Assembly: GCF_003589595.1 (NCBI RefSeq)
Contig: NW_020654422.1
Span: forward strand, 18,401,118-18,465,117
DNA: 64,000 bases
Direction: 5' to 3'
Source of the DNA: Hyposmocoma kahamanoa
Lineage: Eukaryota > Arthropoda > Insecta > Lepidoptera > Cosmopterigidae
Shown piece after piece: positions 40,501 through 50,500 of the stretch. Within the stretch, counting starts at the first letter, position 1; each line of letters starts with the position of its first letter. A program made the translations under genes and the position numbers. The notes under the pieces were generated by a model that did not search any database, had not been told where the DNA came from, and saw only the letters and a list, made by a program, of their open reading frames with translations.

Positions 40501-43500
40501 AGCAGTGTGACCCTTACTGCGGTAGGATTTTGAAGGATAAGGTGCTAGTAAAACTGTAGTCTCATGCAACTTCTCAACTCCATGTTCCAGAATGACGGGC
40601 GCAGTGACAGTGCACCTCGGTTCTTTACGGTTTCTTGCGATTGCTTAAAACACTGAGTGGCATTGCAACTGTTATAGGTAGGCGTGTCGCTTACCGCCAG
40701 GTAATTCTTTCATCTCGTCACTTATTGATACGAAGAAAAAACTATGAGCACTTTGTAGTTCGCTCAAAAGACGCTAGATGGCTGGTTTTAAGTACAATCC
40801 TAAATCGCGATGTCAAGATTTTCTTTCGAACAGTGACTATTCCAACCGAATTTTGATTATATGAGATATACTACGCAGCCACTGAGAGGTGGTGGCCTTG
40901 TTGGAATAGCTTTTTAATCCCTGATGCAGAAATAGAAAAGTTATAAGTTTGAAGATTTTGTCTGTGTATTTGTGCCTACCTGTCTGGGACATTGTAGCTC
41001 CCAAAACGGATGGAGCGATCTTAAAGTGTTTTTTTATAAACAAAAACAAAAATTATCAAATACCAAATAAAACAACCAAAATTGGAAATTCAACTTTGTC
41101 TGGATTCAATGGCCTGGAGTCAATGCCACTTGATTTAATTTTTAATAGACAGACTAATGAGTGATGATAAAATTTCACTCAGCTGAGTTGTATTGGAAAA
41201 TGCAACGTGTTATATACATGTGCAGCGAACTGGTCGGTTGCGGTACTAATGACTAAGGAAATCGCACTTGTAAGTGTTAATTAAAAGCAAATAACGGTCA
41301 CACTATGTTGAAAAAATACAGGTTGAAATGTAAACCTACAAGCATGTTAAAAAATGTGCCTAGAATAAATATGTATAAATTTAGAATTCAAAGCAAAAAA
41401 CTTGTATGACTACGTTAACCATTTTCAAAATGAGATTTTTTTTCTGGTGGTAAGCGTGTCCATATCAGTGGCAGTGCCACTCATAACTTTAAATTACAAA
41501 GATCTGAGGGGCACGGGCACTCTGCTTACTTTCACCTTGAGACATAACTTAACAAGTCCCATGTGCCTGTAATTTCACCAGCACCCTTCACAATCGGAAC
41601 GCAGTAACGTTCACATTACTGTTTGGCGGCAGAAAAAGGTAAGGCAGCAGTACTTCCCTGGACGAACTCTTTCACAATAAGCTCTATTGCTACTAAACTA
41701 GGGTAGTGCACCGAAATGTATTCTGTTACTCTGGTATTCATACTGCAGGGAATTGCAAGGACCAGATTATTGGTGTGGTGTTGTAAGGCTTAGTGTTCTA
41801 TTTAATATTATTAATCATACCCACAAAGAAACAGACTTATCATTTTGCTATAACGATGCCCATTTGCCGTAATAACAGAAAGGAATTCCTGACCTAAGGA
41901 TCAACTCTTCGTAATAACCATAAAGTCAAAGGGCACGATGAAACAATGGACCTACAGCACCGAGTGCAATTTATCCGTTCGATCATATTTATATGTTGAT
42001 GCGAGGCTCCTAAGGTTGTTTTTCCTCCAGAGATGTGCAACGTAGCGAGGCGGTATGCGAGGAAAAGTCCACCAATAGGGTTACTTAATTTTTCTAGCCT
42101 CGCTTAACGCAGCTCCGGTGGAAAAGGGTCAGCGGAGCTAAGAATTTATAAGGATAGGAATTCTATTCGCTCAATCATATAAAATCCTGAAAACAGGCGA
42201 AAATTAAAATTTAAATCGAATTATTTTAATTTTGCGCATAATTTTTTTGTGGTGATATTTCTCAAAATTTACAATTTGCCACGACGCGTCGCCCGCTGCC
42301 TCTTCAGTCGCCTTCGGGCGTTTGTCGACATCGGATTCGTATCAAATTTTCTCCGCCTGTTCTTATTTTATTCATATTAATTTACACCGCGCGTATTGCG
42401 ATATGCGAACGGCGACCCCTCACATTTCACTTCCTAAAATCTAGGCTCGCGTTAAAATAAGCCTTATGCTGATCAAAAAGACTTTATCGTTTATGTAATA
42501 AGAGTGTAAGTGACGTCTGACCGCAGATGCGAAGCGCGCAATGTCTGTTTCACTGTTTTTGTATGGATTTAAAACACCTTCTGACCAGCTCATGTCAATT
42601 GCGCATAAAATGTGTAATGACGCCTTGAGAACCTGTGTTGCCTCGTCAACTCGCATCAGACTTTCCATACACGCCCGTTTATTCTTGATACTTTTAACTT
42701 GGCCTCTTTAAGGGCATCCCCAATCTGATCGAGATCTAATGTCACTTCCATCATTTACATCTACATTCTATTTATAAATTTGTACCGTCAATCTACCGAC
42801 ATCTACCCTTTCTTTATGCCCAATTCATCAAATCAAATCAAAAGGTTATCTTTTTAATCGCTGACGCAAAAATCCAGGAATTAGAAGTTCGAAGTTTTTG
42901 TCTGTGAACCTAAACTGTTTCAAAATTAAGATATGTTACCTATTATATACATTTCACACAATAGTTGTGTCCATCAACCAGTTAATGTTTTCAAATGCTC
43001 ATAGAGAAGGGCCTTGTCCACTTGATTTATTTGTGTGGGTGTAAAAGCTCGAAAGGCTCGACTAATTCTATTTTGCATTGATTACTCTGTTTGTCGTTTA
43101 AGTTCGTTACATTGGCTATGGAAGCCTCAAAGGGCTTAGTATAGAAGAAAAGTCTTAAAGAGGTTACAAAATCTTCGAAGGTAACTGAAAGTAATAGTAC
43201 TAACAATGCACCAGTCAAACTGGGAATTCCAAGTGAGTAGAGCAGTATCTCGAAGACCAGACCAAATTTAAAAAAGTTCGTGCCCAAATTGATCCTAGAA
43301 TCAGCTATCGCTCTCCATGGTAACCGCTGGATCAGGAAGGTCATCAAACTAGTAAACGAGTAGTCAATCCAGGAGCATTACAACTTGAAACCCAGTCTAA
43401 AGTTGAATTTGAAATATCAAATCATTACATTTCCGCGAGCTAATCTCTGGATTTCAAAGTCTGTAGTAATAACAATCTTACAGACTTTAACGCTGTTTTA

Positions 43501-46426
43501 AGCTCTAATATTAGCTGTACTAAAGATTAACGTTGTCAAAATAAGGGTGATAATGGCAATGCGATATTCATCACATATTTCTGAGCCTTACCTTCTTTAA
43601 ACAAGACGGTTAAGCCTCTATGGTCATATTGTGGAAGTTAGTGGTCGTTGGTGGTGGATGTGGATAGTTAAGGTCAAGTTAACTGAGTAAGAATAAATGA
43701 AAAGGTATGAAAAGACTGATGCTAGAGGAAGAGGCGAGAAAGGGTTCAGGAACTTACAACAGTAGAGATTCATAACCTCTGGTTCAAAGTTCAAAGAAGT
43801 AGTTAAAGTTACTCCAAGTAGGCTGTCCTTTGGTTTAGTGGCTAACACCAAGCGAACTGTTAACACCACGCACAGTGGTCACGAATCGCTTTGCAGCTGT
43901 CAAAACTTCCTTCATTTATTACTGGCAGTTCAATCTTTTAACTTTCCGTTACTGTTCTAAACTACAGAGTATAAGTATTACGCAGGTAACTACAGTGTAT
44001 ACTAATATTTATTTATTTATATTTCCATTCCTAGCAAGTGAGAAATAGAATTGTATTTGTAAGTTGCATATTTAATAAACCCTGAGGTTTTGTTTATAAA
44101 TTATCAAATATTTTATGGCGTAGTTGGCTATAGATCAAGATATATCTTTTTACCTTTCGTTACCGTTCTAAACTATACAGTAATTTCATAATGCATGAAC
44201 AATATCTGCCTTGGTCAAAAGTATTGAGCACCTTTTTTTTTTTTTTTGACGGGGGGGAAATCTTTATGGATACCCCTGAGCCCAGGGAGACTCAGGGGTT
44301 ATGTGGGGACTCTCCCTCCAGACTGGAGGGCCTACCCCACTAAAACCCCCCCGGGTTTCCCTCTCGCCGGTTGATTCGGCGCCGTGGGATCAGTGAGCAT
44401 TCACCACGACGAAAAGTATTGAGCACCTTAAGAATTCCGGACATGAACCATAAGCATTTGCATTATATATACATAATACAATAAGCATTGCAGACAATAT
44501 AGATTTGCTAAAGCAAAAGGCCAAAAACTGGATGTATACAAAACATCAACTATATAACCAGAAATGGAGACGAAATAAGGGCCATCCATCCCTGGCACCT
44601 CAACCGGCAAATGGACATTATATCACTTTTAAATATCAACTCTCGTTTGCGCGGAAATTACAAATTAGAAAGCGCCTGCAACTGACCGTCTCCGTATATT
44701 CAAAAAATATTCTGTATTTATTGTAATAAATTTAATATCTCTAACAATGGGGGCTATTCCAATCGGTGATGTGTGAAAAACGGCAAAATATACAAAACAA
44801 ACGAAATTTAAATTTTAATAATTTAAAATAATTTAAATTTTTATTGAATATCAATTCAATAAAAATTTAAATACAGTGAATAGCGACATCTCTTGCCGGG
44901 GTTGGTAGCTGTAAAGGTATCTAACTGGGTGACGAAATGCTTTCATAGATTTCTCATAGATGGCGCTACGCCTAAAAAGTCGTTGAAAAACCAAATACAA
45001 AGGCACGACAACAAAAAAGAAAACAAGAAAAATTCGTGAGGTCCAGTGGTTCGTTCCGTGGCTTAGTCGTCTGGCACGGTTTGTTAGAAGACGTCGGTTC
45101 GAATCCCGCCACATGGAAGGAATTTTTTCTGAGTATTCGATCATTGTATTAATCATTATAACAAAAGTTGTTGTTAATGATATTAGTAATATAGTCCTGG
45201 GAGATTGTTAGTGTTTTACAAATAACCGTGCATATCAGCTGTTCTAGAATATGCTAGCATCTCCTTCGCTGCGTCTGTTTAATGGGTAACGGTAGCATAA
45301 TCAAGAATCTGAGTAAAATTTTATAGAATTTATACATTTGTCGCCAGTAAGACATTAAATCAATTTAGAATTATAAATCACAGCCACTCCCCAGCTCACA
45401 GTCGTTTCGTGAGGTGATTTTGGCAAGGAAACTGCGGCCGTTTGTTGCCTACAAAAATTATGCGCACCCATAAAATGTTGTAACGTTTTTAAAGTAGGGA
45501 CATTAAGAACGATATGTTTGTTGCTTTCTTAACTATCAATTTCGAGGTTGCCAAAGTTTTTGCGGGATTATTTAATGAGCATTGTAATAAAATACTGTTA
45601 CTTGTTACTTCAAGTTACTTCGTATTATGTAATAGATAATATTAGTTACGCGTGTAGGTATTATTACAACATTTTGTGTGGTTTCAATATTTTTCACGAG
45701 TATTAGTACTGTAGAGCGGTTATAGCCCAGTGGCAGAACAGGTGGTTGTCACTTGGTTCTCAGATGCTTCTCACTCAACTACATACCTTACATTCTAACT
45801 CCATGTTGATTCTCTATACTGAGTTACTTCTTTTTTTACCGACTCACCTTAGGACCTGGCAGAATCATCAGCGTCGTAGTTCAACTGAACTGAGGCATAA
45901 TGCTGAGTCAGGCCCTTTCTGCTGACACAGTACACTCACCTCTACACCTGACGCAACATAACACTCCAGATCATACCCGTACACCTGGACTAGCCTTTTT
46001 CTTTATGATTACTATTGTACCTATGTCATAAACAAATTCAGCAAATAAACGAGTTATCTATAATAATCTATCTATATATACTTGAGTAGTCAATGGGTCG
46101 AATGTCTGGGATATAACTAATTTTTAAGTTACGTGTATTTGTGAACGTTTATCTATGTAACTTCTTCTCCTGGGAGCACCATCTCCTACCGGATGTCGGC
46201 TGTCATGTGTACATACCTCTCTATACAGACATTTATTCACAACCCATAAAATATTTCATTCATTTTTCTCCAGGGAGACTCAGGTGGGCCTGCGATGCTG
46301 CTTGATGTGCAAGTGGGCATTACCTCATTTGGAGAAGGATGCGCTTTGCCATTGAAACCTGGAGTGTATACAGACGTACGAAAGTACATCGACTGGTTGC
46401 ACGGAGCCATGAAAACACTACACTGA
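31521..46426 (+). CDS. Trypsin-like serine protease with degenerate activation site, exons 2-5
   Basis: Exons: 31521-31666, 34350-34599, 36723-36863 and 46274-46426 (stop TGA), all with AG/GT borders. Intron phases are 2, 0 and 0. They sit after the AAHC region, after WGATS and just before GDSGGP, exactly where the minus-strand trypsin gene has introns. The triad is intact: His in LTAAHC, Asp in AHDIGLV and Ser in GDSGGP. The pocket aspartate is in VDACL, and FGEGC and KPGVY follow. The six usual cysteines are present plus one extra (SWCPF). The segment that should carry R/K-IVGG reads [10 protein letters not shown], so the zymogen activation motif is not recognisable. An in-frame TAA just upstream of the acceptor stops the exon from extending 5'. 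The last intron is about 9.4 kb and packed with repeats. It could be a working but unusual protease or one losing function. Confidence 0.88.
32215..32376. repeat. M-GACTTC MITE fragment
   Basis: Right two thirds: accatccttataggtggaat, ccaataaaaaagaatcatca, ctacctccttttttaaagta, ggtt. Confidence 0.7.
32488..32635 (+). repeat. Metulj-like tRNA-derived SINE
   Basis: Box A-like ccgaacggttatcatgctgg, box B cccgggttagattcccggg, then the family body with ctacatttat and gtgtaatttgtggttgttt. The tail is lost. Confidence 0.8.
32790..33490. repeat. CCGGA foldback element interrupted by the hAT-like MITE
   Basis: The left part has gaaatcgcgtatatttgttt. The right part has acagcccgaaacgatgattt and ggaaatg-related text ending catttccat. 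Both match the ends of the foldback at 35174-35710. The 513 bp MITE lies between them. Confidence 0.65.
32877..33389. mobile_element. Complete hAT-like MITE, 513 bp
   Basis: An 8 bp target duplication CCTACAGG stands at 32869-32876 and 33390-33397. The terminal inverted repeat begins CATCGAGTATATAAC and continues agaaatagagacgaaat, with one or two mismatches between the ends. Eight-base duplications with CA...TG ends fit hAT-class elements (P elements also make 8 bp). There is no transposase. Confidence 0.85.
33703..33991. repeat. MITE with long inverted ends in protease intron
   Basis: The left arm (gaaccgatactcaattttga, caactttacaggatgaagaa, atatagcatctg) is mirrored by the right arm (cagatgctatataaatgacg, cttcatcctgtaaagttgtc). 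Arms are about 60-75 bases. The centre holds a GC-rich gcgcgcgtcgcgac. Confidence 0.75.
34838..35108 (+). repeat. HaSE-like SINE
   Basis: Contains gccgtagtagcctaacg, caagcagaggttgtgatttc, aggaagacatggcgatgaaa, cccgcattgggtcagcgtga and agacccgtggcccaacagtg, with a gatgttga tail. Same family as 14196-14745 and 57290-57540. Confidence 0.8.
35174..35710. mobile_element. Long foldback element with ~148 bp arms
   Basis: Arms 35174-35320 and 35562-35710 are inverted copies. Terminal ataggaaatgaaactattta, then tttcgggc, then accatgggacct-type text, then gtctaatattaatgcaaa at the inner edges. The AT-rich loop has no coding sequence. It sits in the intron between protease exons 3 and 4. Confidence 0.85.
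36339..36547 (-). repeat. Metulj-like tRNA-derived SINE with AAT tail
   Basis: taataataacgcacacactc (tail), ctccctgtgtcgcgggtgtc, caaacaaccacaaattacac, ccgggacctctgcgtggcag, acagttcggtcacggaggc. Near full length in reverse. Confidence 0.85.
36921..37052 (+). repeat. R300 repeat copy, 5' half
   Basis: From tttagtagcacttgagctac to gtgctggtaaaactgcatg. Confidence 0.8.
37075..37325 (+). repeat. tRNA-core composite SINE
   Basis: Core (gctgtaaaggtatctaactg, gatggcgttacgactaaaaa, cacgacgcaagcacatag) then tRNA-like head from 37232 with box B ggttcgaatccgg. Box A is mutated (agtatagttgg). Confidence 0.75.
38637..38765 (+). pseudogene. LINE ORF2 3'-end relic
   Basis: Frame [20 protein letters not shown] then RKKCLNWLL matches the 'WN.LP..+R....L..FK..L...L' ending of Jockey/CR1-like LINE proteins. 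Confidence 0.5.
39097..39180. repeat. TATCAC/TGTCAC hexamer array
   Basis: About ten imperfect hexamers (cactat, cactgt), bordered by ATT repeats on both sides. A compound microsatellite. Confidence 0.9.
39318..39532 (-). repeat. Metulj-like tRNA-derived SINE with AAT tail
   Basis: aataataataataatgcaca tail, gcgctgtgtctcgggtgtca, cccggcccgggaatcgtacc, gaccggcatggtaaccgttc, ggccacgg. Full length in reverse. Confidence 0.85.
39889..40045 (+). pseudogene. LINE ORF2 3'-end relic
   Basis: Frame [20 protein letters not shown] then [16 protein letters not shown] and stop: the typical last 35-40 residues of a Jockey/CR1-type LINE protein. Confidence 0.6.
40460..40740 (+). repeat. R300 repeat copy
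   Basis: From tgtccagggaagccatcttg to acttattgatacgaagaaaa; moderately diverged. Confidence 0.85.
41447..41697 (-). repeat. R300 repeat copy
   Basis: Reverse copy, ggtggtaagcgtgtccat to aagctctattgctactaaac; nearly full length. Confidence 0.9.
42000..42145. repeat. Short foldback MITE
   Basis: The left arm gaggctcctaaggttgtttt...cgtagcgagg and the right arm cctcgcttaacgcagctccg...gcggagc are imperfect inverted repeats of about 40-45 bases. Confidence 0.6.
42146..43000. other. Intronic stretch, mostly unassigned
   Basis: Includes a GC-richer patch at 42280-42360 (gcgtcgcccgctgcctcttc). A LINE-tail-like segment near 42845-42920 (tttttaatcgctgacgcaaa) is also seen near 40910-40975. No exon recognised. 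Confidence 0.4.
44217..44429 (-). mobile_element. GC-rich retro-inserted element with long target duplication
   Basis: aaaagtattgagcacctt stands at both 44217-44234 and 44412-44429. The insert (about 177 bp) reads on the minus strand from cgtcgtggtgaatgctcact to a poly(A) of about 15. It has stem-forming text (ccctccagtctggaggg; ctgagtctccctgggctcag). The exact duplication and intact poly(A) show target-primed insertion and a young age. It may be a SINE or a 5'-truncated LINE tail. Confidence 0.85.
44544..44805. mobile_element. hAT-like MITE, reverse partial copy
   Basis: Begins catcaactatataaccagaa and atggagacgaaataagggcc, equal to the right end of the 32877-33389 element reversed. It runs to ggcaaaatatacaaaaca. 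Confidence 0.7.
44826..45170 (+). repeat. tRNA-core composite SINE
   Basis: Leader attgaatatcaattcaata, core gcgacatctcttgccggg and ggtagctgtaaaggtatcta, then head ttcgttccgtggcttag...ggttcgaatcccgcc, with an 11-base deletion between box A and the anticodon arm. Confidence 0.75.
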
Positions 46427-46495
46427 TGAATCGAATAATAATCAATTGGATGTTAGCTTGCTTGGCGAATTGTTAATTGAATCAATGGCAATATG

Positions 46496-46501
46496 ATTAA
46501 A
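46496..46501 (+). promoter_or_regulatory. Possible polyadenylation signal (ATTAAA) of the second protease
   Basis: ATTAAA occurs 70 bases after the stop codon of the plus-strand protease gene. This is the commonest variant of AATAAA and lies at a sensible distance. No cleavage site can be seen directly. Confidence 0.35.
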
Positions 46502-46669
46502 TTCATTACTTAAAATTAATAGTGCTTTGTTGATACAAGTTACATTATCACATTTAACAACTTTTTCTTATTTCAATAACTTGAGTATATTACTACTGAT
46601 CTCATCTTACGTACGAAATTCCAATTCTTAAAGCATTTTTTAATGGCACCAAGTTACTTGACGAACATA

Positions 46670-46895
46670 TCATGCGCCTAGTGGTAATGTCTGTCTATAA
46701 CAGTTGCGGTGCCGCAGGTACACTGCACTGCGTCCGTCACTCTCAGACATACTTTGCCAAGTCCCATGTGACTGTAATTTCACCAACTCCCTTACCAAAC
46801 CGGAACACAGTAATGCTGACATTATTGTTTGACGACAGAAATAGGTAAGGTTCCCTGGACGAACACTTTCACAAGAAGCTCTACTGCTGTTATGA
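46670..46895 (-). repeat. R300 repeat copy
   Basis: Reverse copy 0.25 kb after the protease stop, gcgcctagtggtaatgtctg to agctctactgctgtta. Confidence 0.85.
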
Positions 46896-47116
46896 TAATG
46901 GGTATATCCTTTCTCTTCTTTTTCTAAAAATAATAACTTTGACATAACAACAATATGAAGTTTATTGAACATCATAATGTTGGACTGCTGTGATATTCAA
47001 CTTTTAATTATTATTCAATCGAAAATCGGACACTATGAAAAATTATTCCAATCCGGCTGGATTCGAAGCGCCTTTAGTAAGTCAACTTTGAAATAAAACA
47101 ATCTCGACCTCGACTA

Positions 47117-47270
47117 CCTCGGTAGCCCAATGGTTAACACTATGGGCGCTGGAGGAGAAGGAATACGATTCTCGGGACTAATTTGATGAATAAACTTTTC
47201 TAAATTTGTTCTGATCTGGATATTTTGGGTTTAACCCCGTACATTACTCGAGGTTGGAGACCAAGCAACT
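47117..47270 (+). repeat. tRNA-derived SINE, second family
   Basis: Head ctcggtagcccaatggttaa with acgattctcgggac. Body contains tgttctgatctggatatttt and gggtttaaccccg. Confidence 0.6.
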
Positions 47271-47817
47271 GGTGTGGTTAAAAAAAATCTAATTTTTGCA
47301 ACCGGAATGCGAACTAGAGCCTTCTCACATTACACTCAAGGTGCTTCATATCAGTGAGTTCTACCGATAATTCTTTTGGTAGAATAAATAGTTGAATGTT
47401 TACTTTCCTTTCAAACTGGGCTAGTGGTACAGTGATTATAAAAACACTGCCGAGTGGAACAGTTTAGCACAAAAAAATTATTAGTCGTTATATTGACCAT
47501 TCTAATAACCAATGTTTATTTTCTTGTTTTTAAAAACATATAATTTGAAAGGTTTTTATCCGACCAACTTTAGTACCGAAACGGCTTTATAAAAAGCAAC
47601 GGAGTCGTTATCATTTCGATTACACAAGCTCACATTACGATACGTTGGTAATGACAATCGGAATCGCGATATAAAAAGTCATTCGAGAAAACTATCACGA
47701 CGACAATACAAGTCATAAACTATATCGATTCTGCAATCATTGATTACGCGTTTTAAAACGTGCTTTGTAAACGTATCGTTGGTTATCAATTATGACGGTT
47801 ATGATGACCTCTGTGGT

Positions 47818-48126
47818 CACTTTAGTAGCAGTAGAGCTCCTTGTGAAAGAGTTCGTCCACGGTAATACTGCCATCTTACCTATTTCTGCCGCCAAACAGT
47901 AATGTCACCATTACTGTATTCCGGGTTTGAAGGGAAAGGGTGCTTGTGAAATTACAGGCACATGGGACTTGTTAGCTTATGTCTTAGGGTGACGGGCGCA
48001 GTGGCAGTGCCCCTCAGATTTTGTGACTTAAAGTTCTGAGTGGCACTGCAACTGTTATAAACAGGTGTGTAGCTCATTATCAGGCACACGACTTGTTCGT
48101 CCCGTCACTTGACATTGTAAAGAAAA
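47818..48126 (+). repeat. R300 repeat, reference full-length copy
   Basis: The family reads 5' to 3': tagtagcagtagagctcctt, gagttcgtcc, ctatttctgccgcc, a hairpin-like cagtaatg...cattactg, gaagggaaagggtgcttgtg, acaggcacatgggacttg, gtgacgggcgcagtggcagt, gcactgcaactgttat, acaggtgtgtagctc, cgacttgttcgtcccgtcac, and an A-rich end. Copies occur in both orientations with ragged 5' ends and a conserved A-rich 3' end, which points to retrotransposition. No clear tRNA-type box A/B pair was found, so the class is open. Confidence 0.85.
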
Positions 48127-48394
48127 ACACTGGTTATCATGATTTAGCCATGTCTGAAGTCCCGATTTTTATCCGCGGCCGGGTTAATGTAAAAACTATT
48201 TTTTTCTATATTATCTCCAGTCTGGATGTTTGTGATACCGTTGTTGTTTCCGATTGCCACCACATATTTATGCTTTAGTTACTAACTTTGTTGTCAGAGC
48301 ATCGTATATGATGTTATTCTAATTTTATTTATATTTTTACAGTTTTTTTTTAAAGTTGGTAATTGGATACCTTTATGAGCAGGTTACCAAATTC

Positions 48395-48620
48395 TCATCA
48401 TCATCATCCACAGCCCGACTTCACCCACTGCTGAGTCTAGGCCTCCCGTAGTTTGTGCCATTCAACACGATCCTGTGCTAGTCTCAGCCGTCTACTGCCC
48501 GCAACATTGGCAACGCCGTCCACCCATCTCGCTACTGGACGTCTCACATTACTATGTCCATTTCTTGACCACCTCAACTTAACAAATTTATTTGATAAGG
48601 TTATGAATAGATAGATCGAA
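48395..48620 (-). pseudogene. LINE reverse-transcriptase C-terminal relic
   Basis: Minus strand reads NVRRPVARWVDGVANVAGSR then RLRLAQDRVEWHKLREA, the conserved end of RTE/Jockey-like proteins, followed by a (tga)n-type tail on that strand. Confidence 0.75.
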
Positions 48621-48621
48621 C

Positions 48622-48935
48622 ACACAGAAAACACTTCGAAGACCCGGTGGGACTTAATCTACGACCATGCCTTACTCAATAAATACATTTGATCGAAAAG
48701 CGACATCTGCGTCAATGGTGATACATGTAAAGGTATCCGGTGCGGTGAGAAGATCATTCAAAAATCTCTCAATAGATGTCACTAGTAATAAAAACGCATA
48801 GGAGAATTTCGACTACTCGGTAACCGCAATGAACTCGTGGCTCAGATGGTTAGAGCAACGATGGTTACAGCATAGACGTGGGTTCAAGCCCCCACCGCAT
48901 CATTCATTCACCAAGCATTCATTAATTTATTCATT
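48622..48935 (+). repeat. tRNA-composite foldback element
   Basis: The left end is an inverted SINE tail (gatcgaacacacagaaaaca, acccggtgggactt). A core (cgacatctgcgtcaa, catgtaaaggtatccgg) follows. The right end is a forward tRNA-like head (gtggctcagatggttagagc; box B gtgggttcaagcccc). Core words match the tRNA-core SINEs near 7845. Confidence 0.7.
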
Positions 48936-49479
48936 CATATTTCTGGGAATCGCTTTACGCTCCCACATTTGTGTAGCGAAAGACTAACGAATGGAATTCC
49001 CTGTCTGCAGCCTTGTTTTCTCGGCTCTATAACTTGAGATTTTTCAAGGCGAGGGAGAATAGACATTATATAAGTATGCGTGCTCCATCGTCGACCTCAT
49101 CATCACTTTCCATCAGGTGAGATGGAGGTCAAATGCGCATTTCTATTTAATTAAAAAAAAGTTTTAAAACAACTCAACACAAGTATGGCACAAATTACAA
49201 GAAATCAGCATCTCGGGCTTGTTTGTCCGGGATTACTTATGTTGCCACTACCACTTATGAACCGACGTAAAAAAATAAAACGTAAAATTTCATGAGGTAC
49301 TTTTCTATCAAAGAGCTTTTCAAGAGCACGTTGGAAGCACTTAAAAACATGCCTCGAGCCAACTGTTTTATAACTTGGTGTAAAAAAGCAGTTTTCTTGA
49401 TAAGTTTTACATTACCTTCATTCTAATTTTATGTATTATGAATTAAGAACAGCAACTCGAAGCAGCAGTATCACTTTAC

Positions 49480-49752
49480 AAGCAGGGGACCTCCTTGTGA
49501 AAGAGTTCATCCGGCGAAGTGCTGCCACTTTACATAATTCTGCCGCCAAGCAGTGAAGTGAAATGTAAGGATGCTGGTATAATTACAGGTACATGGGACT
49601 TGTTTACGTATGTCTCAGGGTGACGGGTGCTGTAGCGGTGCCTCTTAGTTCTTCGCGATGTAAAGCTTTGAGTGGCTTTGGACAGGCGTATCGATTACCA
49701 CCAACCTGCACTACTTGTTGGTGTTGTCCTGTTCGTATCATTAAAAAAAACT
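49480..49752 (+). repeat. R300 repeat copy
   Basis: From agcaggggacctccttgtga to gtatcattaaaaaaaac, with small deletions. Confidence 0.85.
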
Positions 49753-49766
49753 TCGAGTTTCTTTAT

Positions 49767-50142
49767 GATTATGAATACAAAGATCGAACACACAGAAAAA
49801 TTTCGTCGATCTGGTGGGATTTGACGCCCATGCTGCACCGTAGCATAGCTCTAACCATCTGAGCCACGGGTCCAGTTACCGAGTCGTCGAAATTGTCCTA
49901 TGTGTTTTTGTTATAGGTATTTGTACTGACTTTCGGCATTCGTCGCCGCTAGTGACATCTAGTGAGAGATTTTTTAATAATCTTCTCAACGCAGTCGATA
50001 CCCTTACAGGTATAACAACTGACGCAGATGTGGCTTTTTGATGAAATGTATTTATTGAGTAAGACGCGGTCGTGGGTTAGGTCCCACCGGGTCGACGAAA
50101 TGTTTTCTCTATGTTCGGTGTATGTATTCATAATCATATCAA
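49767..50142. mobile_element. tRNA-composite foldback with outward-facing heads
   Basis: The ends are inverted (tatgaatacaaagatcgaac and tatgttcggtgtatgtattc) over about 55 bases. The left arm holds a full tRNA-like head on the minus strand (box A tggctcagatgg). The right arm holds a partial head on the plus strand (gtgggttaggtcccacc). The core between them is shared with 48622-48935. Confidence 0.75.
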
Positions 50143-50229
50143 ATAAATCTGTAAAACTGACAATCTGATGAGTTGAGAATTTGGTATGCTTAAGTTGCTA
50201 GACGTGGTGAACATAGATGGAGTAAGGCG

Positions 50230-50392
50230 ATCACCGAATGGTATTCAAGAAAGGGCATACAAATGTGGGACGTCCAGTACCGAGAAGGGTGGACGACATT
50301 GCCAATGTTGCGGGCAGTAGATGGGTGAGACTAGCACAGGATCGTGTTGAATGGCACAAACTACAAGAGGCCTAGACTCAGCAGTGTGTGTC
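50230..50392 (+). pseudogene. LINE reverse-transcriptase C-terminal relic
   Basis: Frame NVGRPVPRRVDDIANVAGSR then WVRLAQDRVEWHKLQEA and stop: close sister of the minus-strand relic at 48395-48620. Confidence 0.75.
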
Positions 50393-50399
50393 TTCAACT

Positions 50400-50500
50400 A
50401 GGTGGAAATTGTACCCACGACCATGCTGCATCGTAGCATTGCTCTTGCCAACTGAGCTATGGGTCCAATTACCGAGTCGTCGAAATCTTTATATAGATTT
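50400..50500 (-). repeat. tRNA-like SINE head fragment
   Basis: Minus strand: tagctcagttggcaagagca with tacccac... and flanking gtcgtcgaaa; a fragment of the foldback at 49767-50142. Confidence 0.6.

Larger units (their letters stand above)
36864..46273 (+). other. 9.4 kb last intron of the second protease
   Basis: GTAAGT donor at 36864 and ttctccag acceptor before 46274. It separates the DACL and GDSGGP codons, the same place as a 118-base intron in the paralog. It has grown by accumulation of at least ten repeats listed here. Confidence 0.8.

Noticed and set aside
42441..42668. 75-codon minus-strand frame in a GC-richer patch
   Set aside because: Protein-like in composition but no motif or splice sites could be tied to it.
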